Source of the DNA: Rivularia sp. PCC 7116 | GTDB taxonomy: Bacteria > Cyanobacteriota > Cyanobacteriia > Cyanobacteriales > Nostocaceae | DNA length: 64,000 nt | Direction of reading: 5' to 3' | Assembly (NCBI RefSeq): GCF_000316665.1 | Contig: NC_019678.1 | Span: 4,836,001-4,900,000, forward strand | In this document: positions 1-7,790 of the stretch, piece by piece | How positions within the stretch are numbered: position 1 is the first letter of the stretch | Layout: each line of letters begins with the position of its first letter | The notes under the pieces: generated by a model | What the model saw: the letters and a program-made list of their open reading frames with translations, nothing else | Told to the model about the DNA's origin: nothing | Databases searched by the model: none | Made by a program: the position numbers and the translations under genes

Positions 1-28
1 GGGGAGTTAGTTATCAGGGTGCATCTAC
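1..28 (-). ncRNA. nsiR1: NsiR1 copy 1 (partial, runs off window edge)
   Basis: The 5' part of a copy: the predicted start is at 28 on the minus strand, with TACATA-like -10 (from 35) and TCCGGA at 60-65 upstream. The terminator lies outside the window. Identification rests on identity to the complete copies and on position in front of hetF. Confidence 0.8.
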
Positions 29-98
29 CAATTCTATGTACTTGTTTAAACAATCGCTTTCCGGATGAAATTGTAATTGGGTATCTAAAATTAAATAC

Positions 99-158
99 AA
101 AAATCCCCCAGCGTGCTTGTAGGCTTACCGGGGGAGTTAGTTATCAGGGTGCATCTAC
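99..158 (-). ncRNA. nsiR1: NsiR1 copy 2
   Basis: Predicted 60-nt RNA starting at 158 (GTAGATGCACCC...) and ending in a hairpin with stem CCCCC/GGGGG followed by T5 at 103-99. TCCGGA at 190-195 sits at -32 to -37 and TACATA at 165-170 at -7 to -12, the layout of the heterocyst-specific promoter class first seen for NsiR1. The start is inferred from promoter spacing; RNA length matches the known NsiR1 of about 60 nt. NsiR1 is known to accumulate early in differentiating cells and to modulate heterocyst development. Confidence 0.88.
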
Positions 159-164
159 CAATTC

Positions 165-195
165 TATGTACTCGTTTAAACAATCGCTTTCCGGA
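165..195 (-). promoter_or_regulatory. Heterocyst-type promoter of NsiR1 (TCCGGA / TACATA)
   Basis: TCCGGA (190-195), 19-bp spacer, TACATA (165-170), then predicted start at 158. The same block is repeated at 35-65, 295-325 and 425-455. TCCGGA near -35 is the DIF-class motif of differentiation-induced, heterocyst-specific transcription in Nostoc. Confidence 0.75.
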
Positions 196-228
196 TGAAA
201 TTTTAATTGGGTATCTAAAATTAAATAC

Positions 229-288
229 AAAAATCCCCCAGCGTGCTTGTAGGCTTACCGGGGGAGTTAGTTATCAGGGTGCATCTAC
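229..288 (-). ncRNA. nsiR1: NsiR1 copy 3
   Basis: Same 60-nt unit as copy 2, with its own TCCGGA at 320-325, -10-like TACATA at 295-300 and a C5/G5 hairpin plus T5 at 229-233. Every element keeps identical spacing, so the copy looks independently transcribed. Confidence 0.88.
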
Positions 289-358
289 CAATTCTATGTA
301 CTCGTTTAAACAATCACTTTCCGGATGAAATTGTAATTGGGTATCTAAAATTAAATAC

Positions 359-418
359 AAAAATCCCCCAGCGTGCTCGTAGGCTTACCGGGGGAGTTAT
401 TTATCAGGGTGCATCTAC
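359..418 (-). ncRNA. nsiR1: NsiR1 copy 4
   Basis: Complete 60-nt unit; one base differs in the 5' part (TAAATAACT where other copies have TAACTAACT, from + strand 399-402) and one in the loop. TCCGGA at 450-455, -10 at 425-430. It is the last intact member of the contiguous array on the hetF side. Confidence 0.86.
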
Positions 419-486
419 CAATTATATGTACTCGTTTAAACAATCACTTTCCGGATGAAATTTTAATTAAATATATAATTAAATAC

Positions 487-541
487 AAAACCCTAGCACT
501 TTTGGGTTTATTAGGTAAGACAGTTATCAATTTGAATCTAC
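487..541 (-). ncRNA. Decayed NsiR1-like copy
   Basis: Aligns with the NsiR1 units (GTAGATTCAAATTGATAACTG... starting at 541) and retains a small AACCC/GGGTT hairpin with T4 at 490-487. The positions where TCCGGA should be (573-578) read differently, so the promoter is lost. Probably a remnant rather than a gene. Confidence 0.45.
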
Positions 542-617
542 CAGTTCTATGCACTGCATTTAACCACTACTTATTAAAGTGAATTATAATTTAGATGCAA
601 ATAAATTACGCTGATTA

Positions 618-653
618 TAGACAATGCAAAAGTAGTTATTAGTTTGCACCTAC
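618..653 (-). repeat. Fragment of an NsiR1-like unit
   Basis: Minus strand from 653 reads GTAGGTGCAAACTAATAACT, resembling the 5' half of NsiR1, but no TCCGGA element at the expected distance and no terminator are visible. Interpreted as a degenerated repeat fragment. Confidence 0.35.
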
Positions 654-738
654 TTATTGCATGTAGTATAAGTAATGTTTTTGTATTGAGTAGATCTGTA
701 TATTTTTATATTTTTTTTGAAAACGAATAATTAGAAAT

Positions 739-797
739 AAAAAAACCCCTAGTGGAAGGCAGTCAACCAGGGGAGTTAGTTATCAGGGTGCATCTAC
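739..797 (-). ncRNA. nsiR1: NsiR1-like copy nearest hetF (detached from the array)
   Basis: Starts at 797 with the same first 24 bases as the array copies, then diverges in the loop but keeps a terminator hairpin (CCCCT...AGGGG) followed by T7 at 745-739. TCCGGA at 829-834 is at the same -32 distance as in the array; the -10 region is less conserved. It lies opposite the region upstream of hetF, so if hetF is transcribed from further upstream this RNA would be antisense to the hetF leader, as reported for an NsiR1 copy in Nostoc 7120 (recalled, not checked). Confidence 0.75.
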
Positions 798-828
798 CAA
801 TTAAATGTTCTAAAGTTAACCAGTATCT

Positions 829-834
829 TCCGGA
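829..834 (-). promoter_or_regulatory. TCCGGA element of the hetF-proximal NsiR1-like copy
   Basis: TCCGGA exactly 32 bp upstream of the conserved GTAGATGCACCC start, matching the array copies. The corresponding -10 (804-809 on + strand) reads AACATT on the minus strand, weaker than TACATA. Confidence 0.6.
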
Positions 835-1013
835 TAAAATTGTCCAAATGCTGATAGAAGTTGTATAAGAAGCAACTTTTATTAACGTGTTTTGTATATG
901 TCCGCACATTATCAAATATTTCTGAAGCCTTAGCGATGGCAAAAAACCAAAAAATCATCGTTATTCTTTTTTCGATAAATTTTAATGCATTTGGCGATTG
1001 CGATATTTACCAA

Positions 1014-1046
1014 CAGTAAAAATAAATAAAAATAATATTTTTACTG
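1014..1046. terminator. AT-rich hairpin in the hetF upstream region
   Basis: Perfect 11-bp stem CAGTAAAAATA (1014-1024) / TATTTTTACTG (1036-1046) with an 11-base loop. It could act as a terminator or leader structure for hetF, or as a bidirectional terminator between hetF and the antisense NsiR1 units. Function is not shown by the sequence alone. Confidence 0.35.
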
Positions 1047-1105
1047 AGGAATTAAAGTGCTAAGCGCATATATAAATAAGTTAGTTCTAGGCACATTTAG
1101 TTTAA

Positions 1106-1111
1106 TCCGGA
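1106..1111. promoter_or_regulatory. Additional TCCGGA site in front of hetF
   Basis: TCCGGA is palindromic, so it could serve either strand. In the plus direction a TAGATA lies 14 bp downstream, a short spacer; in the minus direction no good -10 sits at the 19-bp spacing used by NsiR1. Flanking ATCCGGATAAAGTTG resembles the flank of the site at 829-834, so it may be a relic of a lost NsiR1 promoter or a differentiation-linked hetF promoter element. Confidence 0.3.
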
Positions 1112-1260
1112 TAAAGTTGTAAAGGTAGATAAACCAAAAAACCACTTTAAAATCAGAAACATGGAAGCTCTTAGATGCATCTAATGTATCAGGAAGAGCA
1201 AAACATAGACTTGAAACAAAAGCGTTTCCAACCAGATAAGTTAGGTAAACAGGAGAAGTT

Positions 1261-3795
1261 GTGACCCAGGAATTTCACATTTCCGTAACCCCAGTAGGGC
1301 AAAACGACTACTTGGTGCGGACGGAACAAGTCGCCCCTGGGGTACCCTTAGCAGAAGAACTGGTAAGGTGGCCGGTGGCTGATTGGTTAGCCGCTGCTGG
1401 GAGTTTAATGAACGACCCATTGCAGTCAGTATTGCAGGGCGATGCGATGGCGTTAAGCGCCTGTTTAGAAGAGACAAATGCAAGAAACTCAGTCAATTTG
1501 GTGGCACTGGGTCAGCAACTTTATAATGCGCTGTTTCAAGGCACTCTTAGGGACAGTTGGATTACGGCGCAAGGTATTGCCCAAAACCACCAACAGGTAT
1601 TGCGCTTGCGTTTGGGCTTAAAGGATACGAAATTAGCTCGTCTTCCTTGGGAGGTAATGCATCAAGCCGATCGCCCAATTGCCACCGGTCCTTATATTGC
1701 TTTTTCTCGCTATCAAAGCGGAATGAGCGGAACGTCTCGCCTACCATCAAGAAATATTCCCCAGTTATCAACGAATGGTGGAATTAGAGTCTTGATGGTG
1801 ATTGCTTCTCCTGCCGATCAAGTGCGTCTTAACCTGTTAAAACAAGAAGCTATCAGGCTGCAAGCGGAACTTGAGCGTAAAAACCAAGGCGGGGATCATC
1901 TTCCTGAAATTGAACTTTCGGTACTAGAGCAACCTGGAAGAGAAGAATTAACCCAAGCTTTAGAACAAGGAAATTATCACGTTCTCCACTATTCTGGCCA
2001 TAGTAATTTTGGTGCAAACGGTGGCGAAATCTATTTGGTCAGCGGTAGAACTGGTTTGACCGAAACTCTGTACGGTGATGACTTGGCTGGCTTGCTGGTT
2101 AATAATAATATCCAAATGGCGGTATTTAACTCCTGTTTGGGAACTTATGCTGCCACCTCAGATAGCAATCTAGATACCGGACAGCGCAATCTAACCGAGA
2201 CTTTGGTCAAGCGAGGCATAAAAAGCGTTTTGGCAATGTCGGAACGCATTCCTGACGAAGTAGCATTAACTTTAACGCAATTGTTTTACCGCAATTTATC
2301 CCAGGGATACGCGGTTGATTTGTGCGTCAGCCGGATGCGTCAGGGATTAATTTCTGCTTACAGTTCGCATCAATTGTATTGGGCGCTACCAATCTTATAT
2401 CTTCAACCAGAATTTGACGGTTATTTAGACCCAGAAGTTTACTTGCCTCAAAGTGGAGAATTATTTAACGAGTACGACCCCAATAGCAGCACAATTCCAA
2501 CGCTTTATGCTCCTAATTCCACACCAAGTTCTGACATGGTTCCAGTGGAAGGAACAGTCAATTCTTATGTGGTAGAAGACTCTTCGCATCTAGATTTACT
2601 AGGCGAAGATATGTGGGGAGACCTTGTTGATGAAATAGAATACGACGACCCCAGCTATTCAGAAGATTCTGCAATTGTTTCGGATTTATTTCGTCAGATA
2701 GATGATGAAAAATCTTTGACTGAGCCTCCCATGAATGCTGAGTTAGTCCAAAACGAAGATGACTACGAACAAAGACAATTATCTCCAGATCTCGATTATC
2801 AATCTGACGATACTTTGATATGGGACGAAAGTGAGCACCCAACATCAATCGGCTCCCAACAAAGTGCAGTAATCAACGAAACCCCCAATCAAGATAATTT
2901 TGCAGTCCATTTGGAGCAAAAAAATCAAGATACCACCGCATTTGCCAAAGCCGCAGCTAAAAAACAAAAACGAAACCAGCGTTTAGCGCTTCTGGGTGTC
3001 TTGGGGATAAGCGCAATTGTGTTTATTGGAGCTATAGATTATTTAATAACAAATAAACCCTCAACCGATCCAGTCACTATTGTTGGCAAACCGCAGCAAT
3101 TTAATTTGGAAGATGCTTCAACGGAAAATATAACTACATACGCTGGTGAAAAACTTAGACAAGGTGAAATTAAAGAAGGTCTTAAAGCTGTAGAAGAGTT
3201 GCTCGATCGCGGTGTTTTAAGCAATGCTGAAACTGCATTAGAAAATATTGATAACGAACAACAAATTAACAATTCTCATGTCAACTTCATCAAAGGACGT
3301 TTGGCGTGGCAGTTTATTCAACAAGGCGATACCAAATACAGTATTGACGATGCTCGCCGTTACTGGGAAGTTGCGACACAAAAAGACCCCAATTCGTTTT
3401 TGTATAGAAATGCTTTAGGCTTTGCTTATTATGCAGAAGGTAAGCTTAACCGTGCTAACGATTCTTGGTTTAGAGCTTTAGATTTATCTTTTAAACAGAA
3501 TCCCGCGCAAAACGTATCTAATTCAAATAGCTTAATGTCTGTACAAGCAGTTGAGAATCAAATAGTTGATAAAGAAGCTTTAACAGCTTATGCTGGTTTG
3601 GCTTTAAGCCTATACCAAACTTCTCAGGAGCAGCCTTCTGAAAAAAGGTTGAAATACTTGACAGAAGCAATCAAATATAGCCGTTTGGTGATGAAAGATA
3701 ATTCAGTCAGTTTTCAGAGAAAGAGTTTAGCTCAAAATTGGTTGTGGACTAAAGAAGCGGTTCAAGATTGGCAATCTTTACTTCAACTTGACTAA
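1261..3795 (+). CDS. hetF: HetF, CHAT-domain protein required for heterocyst differentiation
   Basis: 844 aa, GTG start with AGGAG at 1251-1255. The N-terminal half is a CHAT (caspase-like) domain: LPWEVMH around 128-134, the catalytic-type His in YSGHSNF (H247) and Cys in FNSCLG (C292). A long acidic low-complexity linker (about 400-560) follows, then a basic stretch and one membrane segment (about 574-595), then a TPR-like helical region (about 620-800). In Nostoc 7120 HetF is needed for heterocyst formation and limits HetR levels together with PatA; a protease role has been proposed. The upstream NsiR1 array is the expected genomic context and strongly supports the name. Length and architecture look intact. 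No clear terminator follows. Confidence 0.93.
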   Translation: MTQEFHISVTPVGQNDYLVRTEQVAPGVPLAEELVRWPVADWLAAAGSLMNDPLQSVLQGDAMALSACLEETNARNSVNLVALGQQLYNALFQGTLRDSWITAQGIAQNHQQVLRLRLGLKDTKLARLPWEVMHQADRPIATGPYIAFSRYQSGMSGTSRLPSRNIPQLSTNGGIRVLMVIASPADQVRLNLLKQEAIRLQAELERKNQGGDHLPEIELSVLEQPGREELTQALEQGNYHVLHYSGHSNFGANGGEIYLVSGRTGLTETLYGDDLAGLLVNNNIQMAVFNSCLGTYAATSDSNLDTGQRNLTETLVKRGIKSVLAMSERIPDEVALTLTQLFYRNLSQGYAVDLCVSRMRQGLISAYSSHQLYWALPILYLQPEFDGYLDPEVYLPQSGELFNEYDPNSSTIPTLYAPNSTPSSDMVPVEGTVNSYVVEDSSHLDLLGEDMWGDLVDEIEYDDPSYSEDSAIVSDLFRQIDDEKSLTEPPMNAELVQNEDDYEQRQLSPDLDYQSDDTLIWDESEHPTSIGSQQSAVINETPNQDNFAVHLEQKNQDTTAFAKAAAKKQKRNQRLALLGVLGISAIVFIGAIDYLITNKPSTDPVTIVGKPQQFNLEDASTENITTYAGEKLRQGEIKEGLKAVEELLDRGVLSNAETALENIDNEQQINNSHVNFIKGRLAWQFIQQGDTKYSIDDARRYWEVATQKDPNSFLYRNALGFAYYAEGKLNRANDSWFRALDLSFKQNPAQNVSNSNSLMSVQAVENQIVDKEALTAYAGLALSLYQTSQEQPSEKRLKYLTEAIKYSRLVMKDNSVSFQRKSLAQNWLWTKEAVQDWQSLLQLD

Positions 3796-4939
3796 ACCAG
3801 TTAATGTGAAAAGTTATTAACAATACAAATCGCTTAATTATTCTTTTCGTTTTTTTTTAGCTTTACTTTGAACTTATCTGTTCTTATTTTAAAATCCACA
3901 GACTGCGTATAATCATATATTTCTTCACATTAGTTCGGATAATAAATTATCTGAATTAAATGGTTAAGACATGCAAAAACACAATTTAAATTTATGTTTA
4001 TTTTTTCCGGTTTCTCCAAACAGCCGGAAAAATGGTATGCGCTTGTTGTAAATAAAGCCTTGTCAGTACGTAAATAAATATAGCTAATTTCGGTTGAGTC
4101 CACCACATTTTCAACCTCATTCTTTCAGAGCCAGAAACCCCTCTCCTTATTAAGTTGAGGTCATATTTATTTTTATTGCACCCAAATAAAAATCACTATA
4201 TTTGACTTAAATTTTGATATTTTTATCTTTATCTTAAGACCTAGATAATTGTCATACCAATTCTGTATCGCTCTGTGCCTGGAAGGCTGGAGCTACCAAT
4301 ACAAAGCCAACCTACGTTGGCTAAATATGGCGCATCTTTATAAAGAAATCGTATTACAACACCAGCGTTAGTGGGTTACACTACAAGCTTGATTATGACG
4401 CTTAACCAAGCAAAGAGAATTAGACACTCTAAAATAAACAGGAATGGCCGCAATTGTCACAATGCCCGTTTGGTGCGTGACACTGAAAACATTGTTACTA
4501 CGTTCACAGTTACTCAAAGTGTCACAGCACCCTACAAGAAAAATGTGCCGGTTGCGTAAGTCCTAATAAAAAAAGATGCCTTTTTGCTAAGCCCCAATAT
4601 TTTTATCTTTATCCATTAAAGAAAGCTAAATTACAAATTATACGTCTCAAAATGTAACTATCAATTATAAAATAATCGACTTTACCGTAATTGTCTTATC
4701 TTGTACTGGATATTTCTAATAAATAAGATCGATAATAGACTGAATACTTACTGAAGCAGTATTAACTCCCAATTTACTGACTTCAAAATTAATGATGAGT
4801 AACTAGCAAAAATCAACTTTGTTGCTTTCAAATCTCATAATTTACGAACAAAATTCAACCGCGAACTAGTGTTTGTAGCCCAAATACTACCATCAGCTAA
4901 AACTTGATATTGGGTTAAAAACTATTAACTATTAAACGT
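3796..4939. other. Gene-poor 1.1-kb gap after hetF
   Basis: AT-rich sequence with many stops in all frames. It holds the dispersed repeat at 4077-4160 and a short unconvincing open frame (4371-4559). No tRNA, terminator or promoter can be assigned with confidence. Confidence 0.6.
4077..4160. repeat. Dispersed REP-like element (copy 1)
   Basis: AATATAGCTAATTT, then TTGAGTCC, ACATTTT, AACCTCA and CCCTCTCC in order, as in the element at 47761-47860. Related palindromic ends (AACCTCA ... CCCTCTCC ... TGAGG) recur at 10790-10830 and 43650-43712. This is a non-coding mobile-type repeat family seen within the window itself. Confidence 0.6.
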
Positions 4940-5239
4940 ATGCCTAGGAGAAATAACACATCCCAACAGCAAAGTAAACCCTTTGTTTTTCGGTGTCGCG
5001 TGCAAATAGATTCGGGATGCTTAACAAGAGAAATAGCCGAAAGGCTGGCTCCGTTTCTAGAAGAATCTCAGACAAAATATGCTATTGGTGATTATTTACG
5101 CAAACAGAAAAAATCCGGTCAAACTTTGATAGATTTTAGGACTGATATGGGTATTTGGCAAGTAGAATTTAGTGGAAGAAGAGGTGGATGTTATTTATGG
5201 GATTTATATTTTATTTCACCCTATTGTGTTGCAGGTTAA
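4940..5239 (+). CDS. Hypothetical protein, 99 aa
   Basis: Not recognised. 99 aa, ATG start without a strong ribosome site. A Ser/Gln-rich N-terminus is followed by a compact region with a basic middle (YLRKQKKSG) and an aromatic, Cys-containing C-terminus ending in WDLYFISPYCVAG. No signal peptide or membrane segment. Monocistronic, convergent with the peptidase gene 21 bp downstream. Coding is plausible from length and composition; function unknown. Confidence 0.5.
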   Translation: MPRRNNTSQQQSKPFVFRCRVQIDSGCLTREIAERLAPFLEESQTKYAIGDYLRKQKKSGQTLIDFRTDMGIWQVEFSGRRGGCYLWDLYFISPYCVAG

Positions 5240-5260
5240 AGAATTTATCTCTTCCCGATT

Positions 5261-5857
5261 CTAAATACGACAAGCCCCAATATTTTTACCATTAATAGAG
5301 CCTTTCATCCCAATTAATACAGATTGAACTCGTTGTTTTGGAGTTCCATGATGATGTTCGTTACCCCAAGCATAATCGCCAATTCTATAAGCGAAGGTAG
5401 CAATTTCACGAATATCTCGATTATCAAGAGTAATATTTGGAATTAATCCTAAATATACTCCAGCTAAACAATCTGCTTGTAATTCCGTAATCGGAATAGC
5501 TCTGGGTGCAAACCCGTGAATAGTTTGCATTGCATGAGCGTATTCATGGGCAACAATATAAGCTAAGGCTGCATCTCCATGTTGGTAAGCCATGCGAATA
5601 TCTCTGTTAGTAATGTAAACCGTGTGATTTAACTTGCAATAGTGACTACCATAAATACGTCCGCAAGCAGAGCGATTTCCTAAGCTAACATTCCAAACTA
5701 GTCTTGGAGTCGCTCTATAACCGTGAATATGTTGAATTCCTTCATACACTCCATTTATTACTGCTTTTGGCGACCATTCTCTTGCATTGGCAGGAGAACT
5801 TGAAAGTATGTATCCAATGCTGATGATAGATGTTGTTAGTGCTTTTAATAGTTTCAT
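5261..5857 (-). CDS. Secreted neutral zinc metallopeptidase (YpfJ-like)
   Basis: 198 aa with a signal peptide ending about SSPANA (25). Zinc site HEYAH (H104, E105, H108) followed 17 residues later by ELQADCLAG (E125), the gluzincin-like pattern of the neutral zinc metallopeptidase family. The C-terminal GTPKQRVQS matches the family's usual G(T/S)xxQR block. Shorter than YpfJ (about 280 aa) because the N-terminal cytoplasmic/TM part is replaced by a plain signal peptide, so the enzyme should be periplasmic or extracellular. Substrate unknown. Confidence 0.72.
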   Translation of the reverse strand: MKLLKALTTSIISIGYILSSSPANAREWSPKAVINGVYEGIQHIHGYRATPRLVWNVSLGNRSACGRIYGSHYCKLNHTVYITNRDIRMAYQHGDAALAYIVAHEYAHAMQTIHGFAPRAIPITELQADCLAGVYLGLIPNITLDNRDIREIATFAYRIGDYAWGNEHHHGTPKQRVQSVLIGMKGSINGKNIGACRI

Positions 5858-6047
5858 TTAGTTTAATTCCGAAATTTATAGATTTATTCCACAAATCACT
5901 GTGAAATAAGGATATTTCGGAAACAATTACTCAATAAATGCAAAGTTTTTTGTAAGTATTGGCGTTATATTATAAGCAATATAAAAATTACACCAAGGGT
6001 CAAAGGTTAAAGGTATTAAACCCCTTGCAAGGAATGAAGCTTACATA

Positions 6048-6704
6048 TTATTTAATTCCTTCAAACGGCCCTAAATAAGTTGGTTTAGGACGAGTAATAT
6101 GAACTTGCCATAATGCTTTAATAGTAGAAATATATTCTCTGAAGGTATAGCGCATTATAGTTTCTCGACGATAATTTTCCCAATCAGGAGTACCCAATCC
6201 TACAGCATCTACACCTAATTGTTGGCAAAGATAAACTGCGCGGGGTAAATGGAAGTTTTGAGTAACTACAACCGCTTGGTTAACTCCGAAAATAGCATTC
6301 GCACGATAGCAGCTTTGATAAGTTTTGAAACCGGCATAATCCAAAGTAATATCCTTTTGAGGAATGCCCAATTTCATTGCATAACGCTTCATTACGGTTA
6401 CTTCATCGTAATCTTCACTACTATTGTCGCCACTCATCAACAGCTTTTGTACTTTTCCGAGCTTGTAAAGTTCCGCAGCAGCAGATATCCTATCTGCTAG
6501 CATCGGAGAAGGGCTATCGTTATAAATTCCGGCACCTAAAACAATAGCAACTCGTTGTGAAGGAATTTGATTGGGATTATTATAGCGGCGACTGCTAGTT
6601 ACTATTTTTACATAAAAGTTAAGTGCCAAAGGTGTTATAACAGCACTTAAAAGCAGCACTCCAGATAATAATCGCCAGTGCTGCAATAACCATTTTGGTA
6701 GCAT
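6048..6704 (-). CDS. SanA/YdcF-like DUF218 membrane protein
   Basis: 218 aa. One N-terminal membrane segment (about 11-30) anchors a DUF218 domain: VAIVLGAGIYNDSPSPML, then a DR, LMSGDNS, and VVTQNFHLPRA. SanA/YdcF/ElyC proteins act in envelope integrity (SanA in vancomycin exclusion, ElyC in envelope carrier-lipid use) in proteobacteria; exact activity is unsettled. Closely upstream of murT-gatD on the same strand in transcription order, which fits a peptidoglycan link, but a repeat-filled 160-bp gap separates them. Confidence 0.75.
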   Translation of the reverse strand: MLPKWLLQHWRLLSGVLLLSAVITPLALNFYVKIVTSSRRYNNPNQIPSQRVAIVLGAGIYNDSPSPMLADRISAAAELYKLGKVQKLLMSGDNSSEDYDEVTVMKRYAMKLGIPQKDITLDYAGFKTYQSCYRANAIFGVNQAVVVTQNFHLPRAVYLCQQLGVDAVGLGTPDWENYRRETIMRYTFREYISTIKALWQVHITRPKPTYLGPFEGIK

Positions 6705-6791
6705 TTATATTGGGTGTGTTGTGAGGATTATTCTGTTTTAGCAGACGTAGGATGGGTGTTGGTGTTTCGGCTCTGCTTCAATAGTTGACAG

Positions 6792-6832
6792 AAGGCAGAG
6801 CCTTCCTTATGTGTATTACAAGGCAGAGCCTT
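6792..6832. repeat. Twin palindrome AAGGCAGAGCCTT
   Basis: Two copies of the 13-bp near-palindrome AAGGCAGAGCCTT (6792-6804 and 6820-6832) 15 bp apart. The same palindrome pair occurs at 52950-52987. Likely a dispersed hairpin element lying just after gatD. Confidence 0.55.
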
Positions 6833-6863
6833 GTAACAAGAGTACGAGAGTCTTGCTTTTAAT

Positions 6864-7691
6864 TTAAACTTTAGCTATCTCACCCGCTGCGACATCCACA
6901 TTCAGCCGTTTAAACATAGCTTCGCGCCCTTGCATGGCTAAAGTGTCATCTAAAGGAGTCAAAGAAATCGCTTCTTGATATTTTTGTCGCAAGGCAGTTT
7001 GAATTAACCAATCAGCCACAACCGGATTTTTCGGTAATAATGGTCCGTGGGAATAAGTCGCGATCGCATTTTGGTAAAAGGCTCCTTCGGTTCCATCTTC
7101 ACCGTTATTTCCCAATCCATAAACTACCTTACCTAAAGCTTCGGTTTTGCCTAACTGAGTACGTCCGCCGTGATTTTCAAAACCGACTAAATAAGGTGTA
7201 GCTCCACCCAACATTTCTGTTAAATCTTTGGCTAATTTAGCAGCTGTAACTTCTATGACTAAATTACCAATGCAGCGACGAGTATTTTCTCCGGGATGCA
7301 CGGAAACTAAATCCAAGATTCCCAAACCTTCTATTCTCTGCCCTAAGCCTGGTTCGTAATAATGTCCTAATAGTTGCGGGGAGCCGCAGGTAAAAACCCC
7401 AGGGGTACCATTATCAAGCTGCTCGCGCATGGCATCAGCCTTCTCGCCTTGCAAATCGCGCATCACGATTTCTTGCTGCCTATCCTGTGCGCCACCACCA
7501 ACTATGACATCTACAGATTTAATATCATCAGCAGTAGAATTTTGGTCTAGGGGCACAACTTTAACGTCATATCCTCGCCATTGAGCGCGACGTTGGATGA
7601 CGATAACATTACCCCTGTCTCCGTAAGTACTCATTAACTGCGGATACAGCCAGCCTATAGTTAATTCAAATTTTTGGTTACTGTTGCTCAT
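6864..7691 (-). CDS. gatD: Lipid II isoglutaminyl synthase, glutaminase subunit GatD
   Basis: 275 aa, class I glutamine amidotransferase of the CobB/CobQ type. Nucleophile Cys in GVFTCGSPQLL (C102), catalytic His in ATYSHGPLLP (near 215), and the family N-terminal YPQLMSTYGDRGN. GatD releases ammonia from glutamine for MurT, which amidates the alpha-carboxyl of D-Glu in the peptidoglycan stem peptide. It follows murT by 99 bp on the same strand; that spacer holds a G-rich GGGGGTAGA repeat and TAACTGA heptamers. The pairing with murT makes the call firm. Confidence 0.9.
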   Translation of the reverse strand: MSNSNQKFELTIGWLYPQLMSTYGDRGNVIVIQRRAQWRGYDVKVVPLDQNSTADDIKSVDVIVGGGAQDRQQEIVMRDLQGEKADAMREQLDNGTPGVFTCGSPQLLGHYYEPGLGQRIEGLGILDLVSVHPGENTRRCIGNLVIEVTAAKLAKDLTEMLGGATPYLVGFENHGGRTQLGKTEALGKVVYGLGNNGEDGTEGAFYQNAIATYSHGPLLPKNPVVADWLIQTALRQKYQEAISLTPLDDTLAMQGREAMFKRLNVDVAAGEIAKV

Positions 7692-7719
7692 AATAATTTG
7701 TTGCGTTTAAAGAAATATC

Positions 7720-7790
7720 GGGGAGGGTAGAGGGGGTAGAGGGGGTAGAAATAAAATTCCTAACTGATAACTGATAACTGTTAACTGAAA
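7720..7790. repeat. GGGGGTAGA purine tract and TAACTGA heptamers in the murT-gatD spacer
   Basis: Three GGGGGTAGA-type units (7720-7750) followed by ACTGATAACTGATAACTGTTAACTGA. Related purine tracts occur at 17311-17342 and 38131-38172, and reverse-complement versions at 23439-23465 and 57828-57865. Confidence 0.6.

Larger units (their letters stand above)
1..470. repeat. Tandem 130-bp repeat array (NsiR1 array upstream of hetF)
   Basis: Units begin at 1, 131, 261 and 391 with an exact 130-bp period and only a few base differences between units; the fourth unit decays after about 460. The array runs off the left edge, so the total copy number is unknown. Each unit carries, on the minus strand, a TCCGGA element, a -10-like TACATA, about 60 nt of RNA-coding sequence and a C5/G5 hairpin followed by T5. 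This is the arrangement known for NsiR1 (nitrogen stress-induced RNA 1) of Nostocales, which lies in tandem copies upstream of hetF. Confidence 0.93.

Noticed and set aside
1-470. CRISPR array
   Set aside because: Units are 130 bp and nearly identical throughout; there are no unique spacers.
113-582. Three overlapping ~70-aa open frames (113-328, 243-458, 373-582) with near-identical proteins
   Set aside because: They are simply the 130-bp NsiR1 repeat read through in one frame; no ribosome sites, and the repeat is explained by the RNA on the opposite strand.
4371-4559. 62-aa open frame after hetF
   Set aside because: No ribosome site, odd composition, surrounded by repeats and stop-rich DNA; not convincing as a gene.
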